Notes: a model not told the origin generated them from the letters alone. DNA of 32,719 nt from an uncultured Rubrobacteraceae bacterium (GCA_902806055.1 CADCVD010000090.1:1-32719); one strand, 5' to 3'. Counted from the stretch's first letter, positions 1 to 8,046 are shown. Made by a program: numbers and translations.

Positions 1-141
1 GGATCGCGGAGAGTCAGTCCCAGCGTAATGACAGGTTTACCTGTATCACTACTTGGTCTTTCGCTACTATTCAGTTTTCAAGGCCTCCAAACCCCTGCCT
101 CTCGGCGGAGCTAGGACCGGGAGTTAGACTCCCTGCGAGCG

Positions 142-168
142 AACAAAAACCCACTCGGTGAGTGGGCC
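142..168 (-). terminator. intrinsic terminator inside the leader
   Basis: On the minus strand, CCCACTC-ACC-GAGTGGG (150-166) is a 7-bp perfect hairpin followed at once by TTTTTGTT, a classical rho-independent terminator. It lies downstream of P1 and P2 but upstream of the boxA-like block, so it could end tyrS read-through or act as a conditional stop in the leader. Confidence 0.6.
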
Positions 169-250
169 GCGAGCTTCTTCCCTATCTGTCGGGAAGTTAC
201 CCTATAGCGCCGCCTCGGTTGTCAAATCGCTTCCGGTCATCGGTAGAGGG

Positions 251-278
251 ATTATAGCAACTTATCCTGAGTTGTCAA
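251..278 (-). promoter_or_regulatory. consensus promoter P2 of the leader
   Basis: On the minus strand, a perfect TTGACA (273-278) and a perfect TATAAT (251-256) are 16 bases apart, and an A-rich stretch just upstream (279-300) could act as an UP element. A full consensus promoter is typical of rRNA operons. A further TTGACA (220-225) downstream has only a poor -10 partner and may be a degenerate third copy. Confidence 0.75.
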
Positions 279-437
279 AGACAATCACAAGGATTTTTCG
301 TTACCTCTCTCTCTGCGTTTCTAGCCGACTCAAGCCCCTCGCCTCTCGGCGGGGCGTTACCTCTGCGTTGTGTAGAACCTTTAGATTCCCACCCTCCCGG
401 CTCTGGGCCGGGGCCGTCTGAGGTGTCGGCGAGGGGT

Positions 438-465
438 ATTGTAGCGCGGCTGAGTACTACGTCAA
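438..465 (-). promoter_or_regulatory. sigma70-type promoter P1 of the leader
   Basis: On the minus strand, TTGACG (460-465) and TACAAT (438-443) are separated by 16 bases, close to consensus for a housekeeping sigma factor. The start of transcription would be near 430. It lies just downstream of the tyrS stop codon and points away from it into the putative rRNA leader. Confidence 0.7.
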
Positions 466-496
466 GCCGGGTGTCGAAAAAAGTTTCAGCAATGTT

Positions 497-1660
497 TCAG
501 GCAGGGGTGACAAGCCTGGCGTAACGGCGCTTTCCAACCTGAAGTACCGAGCCCGTCAAGGCCTCGACAGGCAGGGAGAGCCTCTCGTCTTCGACAACTT
601 CACCATCGAGTCGCACCGCGCCTCCTCGTATAAAGCGGCGTGCCTCGCCGTTGGTGTTGGCGAACCCTGCGTTCGTAATGAGGTCAACGATCCAGGCTTC
701 ATCCCTCGGCGGAAGGAGGATCTCGGGGGCATCTTCAGGGACCTCGCGCCTGACAACGGCGTCGAAGTGCTTCTCGGCATTGGCTACCGAGCTCTCACCA
801 TGAAGTGTTCGCACCAGAGAGCGTGCGAGCTCGCGTTTTTGCTCGACGGGTTCTGCCGCCGGCGGAGATCGGTCGAGCAGGAGAGAGTAGTAGTCGGACA
901 TAGCCTTGTCCGGGATGCTCATCACCTTGCCGAAAACCTCGCGCGAGCTCTCGGCGACCCCGACGTAATTACCCAAGGACTTGCTCATTTTCTTGGTGCC
1001 GTCGGTGCCCACAAGAAGAGGGGTGGTAAGGACACACTGGGGAGCCTTACCGTAGTACTCCATTATCTGGCGACCCATCAGAAGATTGTAAAGCTGATCT
1101 GTACCGCCCAACTCTACGTCGGCGTCTACAGCGACCGAGTCGTAAGCTTGCATTAACGGGTAGAGAAGCTCTGTCAGAGTTATAGGATCCCCGCCCCGAA
1201 AGCGCTTGCTGAAGTCGTCGCGCTCGAGAATGCGGGCAACGGTGGTGGCGCGAGAGAGCTCTATTAGATCCGCCATGGTGAGCGGAGCTAGCCACTCAGA
1301 GTTGCGGCGAACCTCTGTATGCTCCTCCTTAAGGATCAGGTAGGCCTGTTCGAGGTAGGTCTCTGTGTTCTCTTCAATCTTCTCGGGCAAAAGAATCGGG
1401 CGCGTCTCGTCGCGTCCCGAGGGGTCGCCTACCCTTGCCGTATAGTCCCCTATGACTAGCACCGCAGTGTGCCCGAGATCCTGGAACTGTCGAAGCTTCC
1501 TGAGGACGACGACGAATCCGAGATGAATATCGGGGGCTGTGGGGTCTATACCGAGCTTCACGCGCAGAGTAGCGCCGCCCTCAAGGCGTCTTTGCAACTC
1601 TTCACGAGGGATCATATCCACCGCGTTGGTATAGATTTGGTCTATCTTTGCTTCACTCAT
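497..1660 (-). CDS. tyrS: tyrosyl-tRNA synthetase
   Basis: Class I aminoacyl-tRNA synthetase charging tRNA-Tyr in the cytoplasm. The ATG at 1660 gives 387 residues, the usual length of the TyrS/TyrZ branch. The HIGH-box equivalent is HLGF near residue 46, preceded by the family string LGIDPTAPDIHLG. The KMSKS loop is intact at about 224-228 (KKMSKS). The last ~65 residues form an S4 RNA-binding domain (GEARRFIRGGAVRLDGEVV). A TTG at 1684 in the same frame has a more distant GAGGG and would add eight residues; the ATG start fits family alignments better. It is divergent from the penicillin-binding protein, with overlapping -10 boxes near 1712-1718. No T-box leader was recognised. Confidence 0.95.
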   Translation of the reverse strand: MSEAKIDQIYTNAVDMIPREELQRRLEGGATLRVKLGIDPTAPDIHLGFVVVLRKLRQFQDLGHTAVLVIGDYTARVGDPSGRDETRPILLPEKIEENTETYLEQAYLILKEEHTEVRRNSEWLAPLTMADLIELSRATTVARILERDDFSKRFRGGDPITLTELLYPLMQAYDSVAVDADVELGGTDQLYNLLMGRQIMEYYGKAPQCVLTTPLLVGTDGTKKMSKSLGNYVGVAESSREVFGKVMSIPDKAMSDYYSLLLDRSPPAAEPVEQKRELARSLVRTLHGESSVANAEKHFDAVVRREVPEDAPEILLPPRDEAWIVDLITNAGFANTNGEARRFIRGGAVRLDGEVVEDERLSLPVEALTGSVLQVGKRRYARLVTPA

Positions 1661-1711
1661 CAACCTAGCGCAACCTAATCGCAATACAATGTAACCCTCT
1701 TACGGGTGATG

Positions 1712-1718
1712 TACTATA
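1712..1718. promoter_or_regulatory. overlapping divergent -10 elements
   Basis: The heptamer TACTATA reads as TACTAT on the plus strand (1712-1717) and TATAGT on the minus strand (1713-1718). Plus-strand initiation 6-7 bases later would fall almost on the ATG at 1727, giving a leaderless or near-leaderless mRNA. The minus-strand start would lie near 1706, upstream of tyrS. No convincing -35 is seen in either direction. Confidence 0.4.
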
Positions 1719-1726
1719 CCTTATCG

Positions 1727-3991
1727 ATGGCCCGTACCTATCAGAGACGCCGCACGAAACGCGCCGTCCCGGCGTTAGGCAAGAAGAACGCCAATCCCTC
1801 ACTCTCCACAAAGAGCAAAAACAGGCGCAAAGTCAATAATGTTCGAGGGGCCAACCTCTTGCGCTGGGCTGGTGTCTTACTGTTGTGTTGTCTCGTCGCT
1901 GCTCTCTCAGCCATAGCGGGAGGGTTTCTCGGTCTCGTTGAGGCAGTGGAGGACCTGGACCAAGTTTCGGCTGGTCCGTCGCACCCCACATACATATACT
2001 CGCAGCCGATCGGGGAGACCGAAGGATCCACCAGGGTAATCGGTACGATCTTTCAGGGCGAGAACCGGAGGACGGCTTCTTTAGAGGACATGCCGCCGAG
2101 TCTCATCGACGCGCTGGTAGCCAAGGAAGACGAGAGATTCAGAGAACACGGAGGAGTAGATCTCTGGGGAATCATACGCGCCCTTTGGATAGACATCCGG
2201 GCAGGCGAAGCCGTCGAGGGGGCTAGTACGATCACTCAGCAGTACGTAAAGAACGCCTACCTCTCGCAGGACCCCTCCCTTTCCAGGAAGCTCAAGGAGG
2301 CAGGGATCGCGATAGAGGTCGAACGCAAGCATGAGAAGGACGAGATCCTCAGTATGTACCTGAACACCGTCTACTTCGGTAGCAACGCATACGGAGCCGA
2401 GGCCGCCGCCGAAACATACTTCAACAAGTCAGCCGAGGACCTCACCGTCGGCGAGTCAGCGGCCCTTGTCGGGTTACTTTGGTCGCCGTCTACGCTCGGC
2501 ATAAACCGCGACGAGGCGACACGCCAGCGCGACCTAGTGTTAGAGAAAATGTTTGACGCCGGCTACATTACTCGGCAGGACTACATGGACGCGCTCGACG
2601 AGTCGCTCCCAGAGCCTTGGCCTAAAGCGCCAATGATCGAGACTGGTCTCTCCGGTCCGGCCCTAACTCAGAACTTCACCGAGGCCGTGCGGGAAGAGCT
2701 GGTAACCCGATACGGAGCGAACACGGTGCTCGCGGGCGGTCTGAGCGTCTACACCACGCTCGATTTGGAGGCACAATTAACGGCCCAGGAGACCCTTTAT
2801 GGGACGAACGGCTTTCTAAAAGACCAGGGTAATCCCGACGCGGCTCTCGTCTCTATCGAGCCAGAAACCGGGCGCGTGACGACCATGATCGGAAACCGCG
2901 ACGGGGAATCTGACTTCAACCTGGTTACGCAGGCTAGACGTCAGCCCGGCAGCTCCTTTAAGCCTTTCGCCTTGATCGCAGCGCTGGAGCAAGGCATAGA
3001 CCCCTCGAGCCAGTTCGTCTCGGAGAGCAAGAGGTATACGATCAAGGACGCGGAGGGTAAGCCAGAGAAGTGGGAAGTCGAGAACTATGAGAACAAAGAG
3101 CACGGTCTTATAAGCCTAGAGCAGGCGCTCTGGCTCTCGGACAACTCGGTCTTTACCGATCTGGTTTTGAACGCGGAAGGCCGGGGCCTGGAGGATGGTC
3201 CGCAGGCAGTCGCGGATGTCGCGGGGCGGTTGGGCGTCTCGGCGGAACTCGGAACTCACCCCTCCATAGCGCTCGGCGCTAGAGAGGTCTCCCCGATCGA
3301 TATGGCGACCGCCTACGCGACCATTGCCAACCACGGAAAAAGGGTGACGCCGACCCTGATCGACAAAGTCGTGCGCGATGAAGGAGAAGAGAACGAAGAA
3401 GTTCTCGAAAGCGCGCCTCTCTTAGAAGGCGAGCAGGTCATAGCCCCTGAAATAGCCCACAAGGCAACAGAGGTGATGATCGGGGACATCACCCAGGGTA
3501 TCGCGGACAAGGCCTCTCTCGGCGCCCGGCCTGCAGCGGGCAAGAGCGGCACTACAGAGAACTTCTTCGACTCCTGGTTCATCGGCTTTACCCCGCAACT
3601 GGTTAGCGGGGTGTGGATGGGCTACCCAGAGGGTGGGAAGACGCTCGAAGGTCTCCTGAACCTAGGCGGAGAACAACTCGGTCCCCTGGCCCCGCCGACG
3701 GTGATCTGGCAGAGCTACATGCGTCAAGTTCTGAAGGATGCTCCTGTAGAAACCTTCGAAGACGTCGATGTCGCACAGACCGCCGCACCGGCAAGGAGTT
3801 TATCCGAAAGGCCTATCGCTGCTACCGTGCAATCATCCGGCGAGCCCAAGACGCCGGTACCCGCTCTCCCGGAAGGCCCTGCCGCCGAGACCTCGGGCAG
3901 CACGCCTCCGCTCGCGCCCCCCCAGACTTCGCCTACCAGCGCTCCGGCCCCAGGCGAACCGCTGCTCGCGACGCCGCCTCCTGCCGGCTAG
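1727..3991 (+). CDS. class A penicillin-binding protein (PBP1a-like)
   Basis: Bifunctional peptidoglycan synthase that polymerises and cross-links glycan strands on the outer face of the membrane. From the ATG at 1727 it is 754 residues. It has a basic cytoplasmic tail, one membrane anchor (about 43-69), and a GT51 glycosyltransferase domain with EDERFREHGG (catalytic Glu about 134), GASTITQQ and the ERKHEKDEILSMYLN segment. The transpeptidase domain follows, with SSFK (catalytic Ser about 409), SDN (about 471-473) and KSGT (about 606-609). The last ~90 residues are Pro/Ala/Ser-rich and probably disordered. A GTG at 1706 is an alternative start, but neither has a good ribosome-binding site. 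The stop codon overlaps that of the convergent glycosylase gene through a shared CTAG. Confidence 0.93.
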   Translation: MARTYQRRRTKRAVPALGKKNANPSLSTKSKNRRKVNNVRGANLLRWAGVLLLCCLVAALSAIAGGFLGLVEAVEDLDQVSAGPSHPTYIYSQPIGETEGSTRVIGTIFQGENRRTASLEDMPPSLIDALVAKEDERFREHGGVDLWGIIRALWIDIRAGEAVEGASTITQQYVKNAYLSQDPSLSRKLKEAGIAIEVERKHEKDEILSMYLNTVYFGSNAYGAEAAAETYFNKSAEDLTVGESAALVGLLWSPSTLGINRDEATRQRDLVLEKMFDAGYITRQDYMDALDESLPEPWPKAPMIETGLSGPALTQNFTEAVREELVTRYGANTVLAGGLSVYTTLDLEAQLTAQETLYGTNGFLKDQGNPDAALVSIEPETGRVTTMIGNRDGESDFNLVTQARRQPGSSFKPFALIAALEQGIDPSSQFVSESKRYTIKDAEGKPEKWEVENYENKEHGLISLEQALWLSDNSVFTDLVLNAEGRGLEDGPQAVADVAGRLGVSAELGTHPSIALGAREVSPIDMATAYATIANHGKRVTPTLIDKVVRDEGEENEEVLESAPLLEGEQVIAPEIAHKATEVMIGDITQGIADKASLGARPAAGKSGTTENFFDSWFIGFTPQLVSGVWMGYPEGGKTLEGLLNLGGEQLGPLAPPTVIWQSYMRQVLKDAPVETFEDVDVAQTAAPARSLSERPIAATVQSSGEPKTPVPALPEGPAAETSGSTPPLAPPQTSPTSAPAPGEPLLATPPPAG

Positions 3992-4611
3992 ATAACGAGG
4001 CTGGAACGCTCGAAGCCGCGCTCGGCGGTCGCCTTCGGTGGTACTGAGACGTCTCTCTCACCCTCCACGAGGTAGCGCCAAGGTAGCTCCGTGCCCCGGC
4101 TGATACCGATACGAGTAGTAGCGATTATCTCGCCCTCCGGAGCACCTCCGAGTTTGATGTAGAGCGGAGGCTCTGTGAGCTCCCTACCATCCTGGGCCAG
4201 TTCGATGTTTAGAGCCTGGGTGAGGCGGCCCGGACCGTTACAGAGGTCTATGTCCCTTTTTCGGCGCTCGCGCATCGTCTCCAGTCCTTCGAGAGGTTTG
4301 AGCGCGCGGACGAGGACGGCACTCCCGACCCCTTCCCCTTCGCAGACGACGTTGAGGAGCTTATGTACGCCGTAAGAGAGATACACATAGGCGATGCCAG
4401 CGCGTCCAAAGATGTTGCGGTTTCGCATGGTAGGCCCCTTGTAAGCGTGGCAGGCGGGGTCCTCCGGCCGGTAAGCTTCCGTCTCGACGATAACCCCTGA
4501 AGCAACGCCCTCGGCCGTCTCGTGCACAAGGACGCACCCAAGGAGATCCACGGCAACCTGCCTGGGATCCCGGTCATAGAAGGCCGGGCTAAGTATCTCC
4601 CCGACGCTCAC
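3988..4611 (-). CDS. mpg: 3-methyladenine DNA glycosylase (AAG/MPG family)
   Basis: Base-excision repair enzyme removing alkylated purines such as 3-methyladenine and hypoxanthine. The 207 residues match the single-domain AAG/MPG fold. Seen in the sequence: VIVETEAY, containing the general-base Glu, then the RNRNIFG segment, the AYVYLSYGVHKLLNVV core strand with its intercalating Tyr region, and NGPGRLTQAL. The GTG start at 4611 overlaps the TGA of the upstream gene by four bases (GTGA), so translation is probably coupled. The stop shares CTAG with the convergent penicillin-binding protein stop. Confidence 0.93.
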   Translation of the reverse strand: MSVGEILSPAFYDRDPRQVAVDLLGCVLVHETAEGVASGVIVETEAYRPEDPACHAYKGPTMRNRNIFGRAGIAYVYLSYGVHKLLNVVCEGEGVGSAVLVRALKPLEGLETMRERRKRDIDLCNGPGRLTQALNIELAQDGRELTEPPLYIKLGGAPEGEIIATTRIGISRGTELPWRYLVEGERDVSVPPKATAERGFERSSLVI

Positions 4612-4949
4612 TGCTCGCCGGTAAGATCTGAGATGCGGCGAGAGAGTTGGTCAAGATCCAGACCAGCCTCCGAGCGAATGGAGGACTTCAACAAAGGCCT
4701 TACCTGGCCTATCTGCATTTGCAGCTCTCGCAGTAACTCAACAGAGCCGCTCTCAAGCCCGACCATATCTCTCAGTATTGTGCCTTCAGTACGGCTCGCG
4801 ACGAGAGGCTCGGGGAGGGTATCCACGTAGACTAGCGTCCGTCTGCCGCTGCCACGTTCCTCCTCGATAGGCACGAGCGCAACAATCTTGTCAGCGCGAA
4901 CGTACTTACCGAATCCCAGGGCTACTATTCTGTCAGGGATTATCTTCAT
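4608..4949 (-). CDS. RemA/DUF370-like small protein
   Basis: A 113-residue protein. Residues 8-60 (ALGFGKYVRADKIVALVPIE... then GSGRRTLVYVD and ASRTEGTIL) resemble the DUF370/RemA family, which includes the Bacillus DNA-binding regulator RemA of biofilm matrix genes. The similarity is judged by eye. The C-terminal 45 residues are predicted helical and coil-like and are not part of the short RemA proteins. The ATG at 4949 follows a TAGAAT -10 box (4959-4964) by nine bases, so the mRNA may be nearly leaderless. It overlaps the glycosylase gene by four bases. A regulatory role is inference from family resemblance only. Confidence 0.6.
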   Translation of the reverse strand: MKIIPDRIVALGFGKYVRADKIVALVPIEEERGSGRRTLVYVDTLPEPLVASRTEGTILRDMVGLESGSVELLRELQMQIGQVRPLLKSSIRSEAGLDLDQLSRRISDLTGEQ

Positions 4950-5000
4950 CTCTAGAGTATTCTAGCGCACGCGTTTGACTCGACAGATATTATTGTGTCC

Positions 5001-5588
5001 ATGCGGAAGCGGAAGAGAACACGTAGTCTCGCCGGAGAAGGCGTCCGTTTGCGGCGTCACGACCGCGCCAACTATCCGTTGTACGCACGCTGGTATGGAG
5101 ACGAGGAGGTCTGGCGACTTACGAGCTGGATGGCCGAGCCGATGCGCCGAGTGGCCGTCGAGCGGCTCTTCGAGGACAGGGAGACATCTAGCCTTGAAGA
5201 GTCCTTCGCTATACACGAAGAAGGCGAAGACGACCCGATAGGGATTATTAGCCTGATGAACATCAGTGAGGCAAACGCCTCAGCCGACCTGTCCATAATC
5301 GTGGGCGAGAGAAAGGACCGAGACAGAGGCCTCGGGACCGAGGCTATCAGGATCATCCTGCGGTACGCCTTTGAGGACCTATGCCTTAACAGGGTGGGCC
5401 TCAGCGTCTTTGAGTTTAATGAGGCGGCGATCTCCGCCTACGAGAAGCTGGGCTTTGAGCGGGAGGGCCGGATGCAGCGTGCTGTCCGGCGCGATGAAGA
5501 GTACCACGACGCGATTCTTATGAGAATCCTCGCCTCCGAGTGGCGGGAACGCGACCCCGCCACTCGGAGGCGTAACCGCAGCATTTAG
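5001..5588 (+). CDS. GNAT-family N-acetyltransferase (RimJ/RimL-like)
   Basis: Predicted acetyl-CoA-dependent N-acetyltransferase of about 195 residues; substrate unknown. The acetyl-CoA-binding loop is RDRGLGTEA followed by the IRIILRYAF helix, and the C-terminal family signature is NEAAISAYEKLGFEREG. This arrangement is typical of RimJ/RimL-type enzymes acting on protein N-termini or small amines. The start could be GTG at 4995 or ATG at 5001. A TATTAT at 4988-4993 lies only seven bases before the ATG, suggesting a leaderless transcript divergent from the RemA-like gene. The 3' end is odd: the codons for the last 17-18 residues contain a 17-bp perfect inverted repeat. Confidence 0.85.
   Translation: MRKRKRTRSLAGEGVRLRRHDRANYPLYARWYGDEEVWRLTSWMAEPMRRVAVERLFEDRETSSLEESFAIHEEGEDDPIGIISLMNISEANASADLSIIVGERKDRDRGLGTEAIRIILRYAFEDLCLNRVGLSVFEFNEAAISAYEKLGFEREGRMQRAVRRDEEYHDAILMRILASEWRERDPATRRRNRSI
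5531..5572. repeat. 17-bp perfect inverted repeat (hairpin)
   Basis: CGCCTCCGAGTGGCGGG (5531-5547) and its exact reverse complement (5556-5572) flank an 8-base loop. It lies inside the last codons of the acetyltransferase gene, ending 13 bases before the stop codon. No T-run follows on either strand, so it is not a classical intrinsic terminator, but such a stem could stop polymerase or protect the mRNA 3' end. Confidence 0.85.
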
Positions 5589-5837
5589 ATCGGACAACAG
5601 ATCGCTCCCCTGAGTCGTTCATCGTCAGATCCACGCGTACCGCGCCACCTTTAAGCCCTGGATATCCTCCCCCGCATAACGTCCCCGGAGAGTACATGCC
5701 ACTCTAGAGCCTGTACCATTCAGGAACACGTTTCGCTACGATTGACTAGGTCAGAGACAAGCTTTCCTCTGCTAATCGCCTTTTCTTACGTCCAGAGGAG
5801 TAAGGTTGGATCTTTTTCTATCTCGCGTTGCTCTTAC
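5589..5837. other. non-coding flank left of the transposon
   Basis: No open frame with coding character was found on either strand. An inverted repeat CCTCTG...CAGAGG with a long T-rich loop is present near 5766-5796. There is no recognisable remnant of an interrupted gene. Confidence 0.4.
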
Positions 5838-5840
5838 TAA

Positions 5841-5858
5841 GAGTGTGTTTCAAAACCT
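5841..5858 (+). repeat. left terminal inverted repeat
   Basis: GAGTGTGTTTCAAAACCT, preceded by TAA (5838-5840). It differs from the right repeat at positions 4, 6 and 7 only. The TTTCAAAACC core resembles IS5-family ends. Confidence 0.75.
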
Positions 5859-5963
5859 AACTGTGTGCCAAGCTTTAACTCTGACGAACCGCTATCAAAC
5901 GGTTAGACACGAGAATCACCGCGTTCAACTACTCTACAATGGCTATCGGAGGTCCTGGTTGCT

Positions 5964-7154
5964 TTGAATGCCGGAGAGCAGAAGACCGACGGAATGGCCT
6001 GGCTGGTGGCACCAGGCCTAGCCATGATCGCGGTCACGTACGGCTTGGCACGGTTTGCCTATGGCTTGTTCTTGCCCGAGATGCGCGAGGCTTTTGGCCT
6101 CTCTGAGACGGTACTTGGTCTGATCGGCGCCGGCTCATACGTCGGCTACTGTGTCGCGATCATCATCGCGCTAGTGTTCACCTGCCGCGCAGGTCCCCGC
6201 GTCATGGTGGTCGTCGCTGGCGTGGTCGCGGTGGTTGGCATGACGGCGGTCGCCGGTGCCCCTACGACATGGGTTCTGGCGTTGGGAGTATTGGCTGCTG
6301 GCAGCAGCAGCGGGCTGGCTTCACCGCCGATGGGCGAAGCAGTGGTTGGGTCCATCCGCCGAGGGCTGCAAGACCGAGCCAACACGCTCATCAACTCGGG
6401 TACCAGCATCGGTGTGGCGCTCTCGGGACCCGCAGCACTACTCTTGGCTGAGCAATGGAGGCTGGCGTGGGCGGCATTCGCGTCCATAGGGCTTCTCGTG
6501 CTCGTGTGGAATGCGAGGGTCATGCCACCTAGGGCTGTTAGTGGCGGTCCCCGAGATGAGACGGAAGCAGGGGACGTTCCGAGACTATCGGTGCGGTACT
6601 TGATGGGAGCAAGGTCGATGTTGCTGTATGCCGCGGCGACGGGTGTAGGGTTTGCCAGTGCTGCCTACTGGACGTTCTCTAGGGACTTGGTGGTACAGAC
6701 TGGCGATCTCTCGGTGGCCGGCTCTACCCTCTTCTGGACGGTGATAGGAGTCTCCGGGATCGCTGGCGGACTTGCCGGCGACCTCGTCCGGCGGTTAGGA
6801 CTCACCAGAGCGTTCCGTGCCTCGCTGCTTTGCATGGCAGCGGCGGTGGGGCTACTGGCTGCAGCTCCCGATGTGTTGCTGTTGGCGTACCTGAGCGCGA
6901 CGCTCTTCGGCTCGACATACATAATGCTCACGGGGATCATCCTTGTCTGGTCGGTCAGCGTTTTTCACGAGCGGCCGTCAGCTGGCTTGGGTGCGGCCTT
7001 CTTGCTCCTCGCCGTGGGCCAGATCCTAGGATCACTCATCGCCGGGGTGGTAGCCGGAGCCGCCGGGCTAGCACCCACCTTCTGGGCCTTCGCGGGAGTG
7101 GCCGTTCTCTCGGCCCTCATCAGACCCCGGACAGAGCAACCGCAAGCCACGTAG
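5964..7154 (+). CDS. MFS transporter (YbfB/YjiJ-like), transposon cargo
   Basis: Integral membrane major-facilitator protein of 396 residues with about 12 hydrophobic segments. The first helix region, ending GLARFAYGLFLPEMREAFGLSE, is typical of YbfB/YjiJ-type (MFS_4) carriers, and a hydrophilic loop near 190-205 separates the halves. Substrate cannot be predicted. The start is a TTG at 5964, preferred because GGAGG (5948-5952) lies 11 bases upstream; the next in-frame ATG (5994) would cut into the N-terminus. TACAAT at 5935-5940 is a likely -10 box. An inverted repeat AACCG...CGGTT (5887-5904) could be an operator. The gene is intact and lies between the inverted repeats of the element, in the same direction as the transposase. 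Confidence 0.88.
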   Translation: MNAGEQKTDGMAWLVAPGLAMIAVTYGLARFAYGLFLPEMREAFGLSETVLGLIGAGSYVGYCVAIIIALVFTCRAGPRVMVVVAGVVAVVGMTAVAGAPTTWVLALGVLAAGSSSGLASPPMGEAVVGSIRRGLQDRANTLINSGTSIGVALSGPAALLLAEQWRLAWAAFASIGLLVLVWNARVMPPRAVSGGPRDETEAGDVPRLSVRYLMGARSMLLYAAATGVGFASAAYWTFSRDLVVQTGDLSVAGSTLFWTVIGVSGIAGGLAGDLVRRLGLTRAFRASLLCMAAAVGLLAAAPDVLLLAYLSATLFGSTYIMLTGIILVWSVSVFHERPSAGLGAAFLLLAVGQILGSLIAGVVAGAAGLAPTFWAFAGVAVLSALIRPRTEQPQAT

Positions 7155-7236
7155 GGCCATACCCGCTAACAAAGTGTAATTATCTCAGGTTGGTGGCGAA
7201 TAGAGTTAGCGAATGCCCTCGGAGGATTTATTTCAT

Positions 7237-8046
7237 ATGCACGAAACACTAGTGAGCGACGAATTGTGGAAGATCATCGAGCCACTCTTGCCTCCGGACC
7301 CACCCAGGGAGAAAGGCGGCAGACCTCGGATACCGAACAGAAACGTGTTCGCAGGCATCCTCTACGTACTCAAGAGCGGCGTCCCCTGGCGGATGTTGCC
7401 TAAGGAGATCAGGGGTGGCAGCGGCACGACTTGCTGGCGTCGTCTCACGCGACTGGCAGAAAGCTGGCGTGTGGTGGCGGATACACCACATCCTGCTGGA
7501 TCATCTCGGCAGGGCCGACTTGACCGACTGATCAAGGGCCAGTCTAGACTCTGCCAGCATCCCTGCAAAGAGGGGAGGCGAGAAGACCGGTCCCAACCCT
7601 CTAGACCGCGGTCGCCCAGGCTCGAAGCGGCACCTCGTCACCGACGCGAGTGGTGTGCCGCTGACGGTAGTACTCACTAGCGCCAACCTGCACGACTCGA
7701 AGGCTCTCGAAGAGTTAATCGACTCGATCCAGCCGGTCAAGGGCAAGAGAGGCAGACCGCGCAAGAAGCCGGCGAAGCTGCACGCCGACAAGGGCTACGA
7801 CTACCCCCGATGTCGCGGGGCCCTGAGAAGGAGAGGCATAAGTCCTCGAATAGCCCGTAGGGGCGTCGATAAGAGTGAGAGATTGAGACGATACCGGTTG
7901 GTAGTTGAGCGTACCCTAGGGTGGCTCTTACGCTACAGAAGGCTTTGCGTCCGCTACGAGAGACGGGCCGACATTCACGAAGCTAAGCTTTTCTGTTGCT
8001 AGCGTGTGCCCTCATCTGCTTCGGCTATTTACAAAGGAGGTTTTGA
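7237..8046 (+). pseudogene. IS5-family DDE transposase, degenerate
   Basis: Start ATG 7237 with GGAGG 11 bases upstream. The conceptual protein begins LWKIIEPLLPP, continues GGRPRIPNR and GSGTTCWRRL, and ends in the IS5-type catalytic core. Three lesions break it. An extra A at about 7447 shifts the frame (CGT CTC A CGC GAC TGG). An in-frame TGA at 7529-7531 stands where relatives have Trp before SRA. A tandem 5-bp duplication AAGCT-AAGCT (7980-7989) shifts the frame again before the tail LACALIC. When corrected, the DDE residues are still readable (LDSAS, ANLHD, VVERT). The final TGA is inside the right inverted repeat. The element cannot move by itself. Confidence 0.88.

Larger units (their letters stand above)
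1..437 (-). promoter_or_regulatory. probable rRNA operon leader (minus strand)
   Basis: No protein gene is supported here. Read on the minus strand, the stretch holds strong promoters (separate entries), several GC-rich hairpins, and at about 75-92 a block reading GGCCTTGAAAACTGAATAG. That block resembles the boxA/spacer element found before 16S and between 16S and 23S genes in Gram-positive bacteria. Two hairpin modules share the core CCGCCGAGAGGC (near 99-110 and 341-352), and AACGCAGAG...GTAACG occurs twice (near 355-370 and 299-319), which suggests duplicated leader modules. A hairpin at 31-44 (ACAGGT/ACCTGT) lies nearest the edge. The 16S gene would lie beyond position 1 and is not seen, so the rRNA assignment is inference. 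Confidence 0.5.

Noticed and set aside
7213-8002. Programmed ribosomal frameshifting of the IS5-type transposase
   Set aside because: Some IS5 elements use a shift, but here there is also an in-frame TGA and a later 5-bp duplication, so mutation explains the data better.
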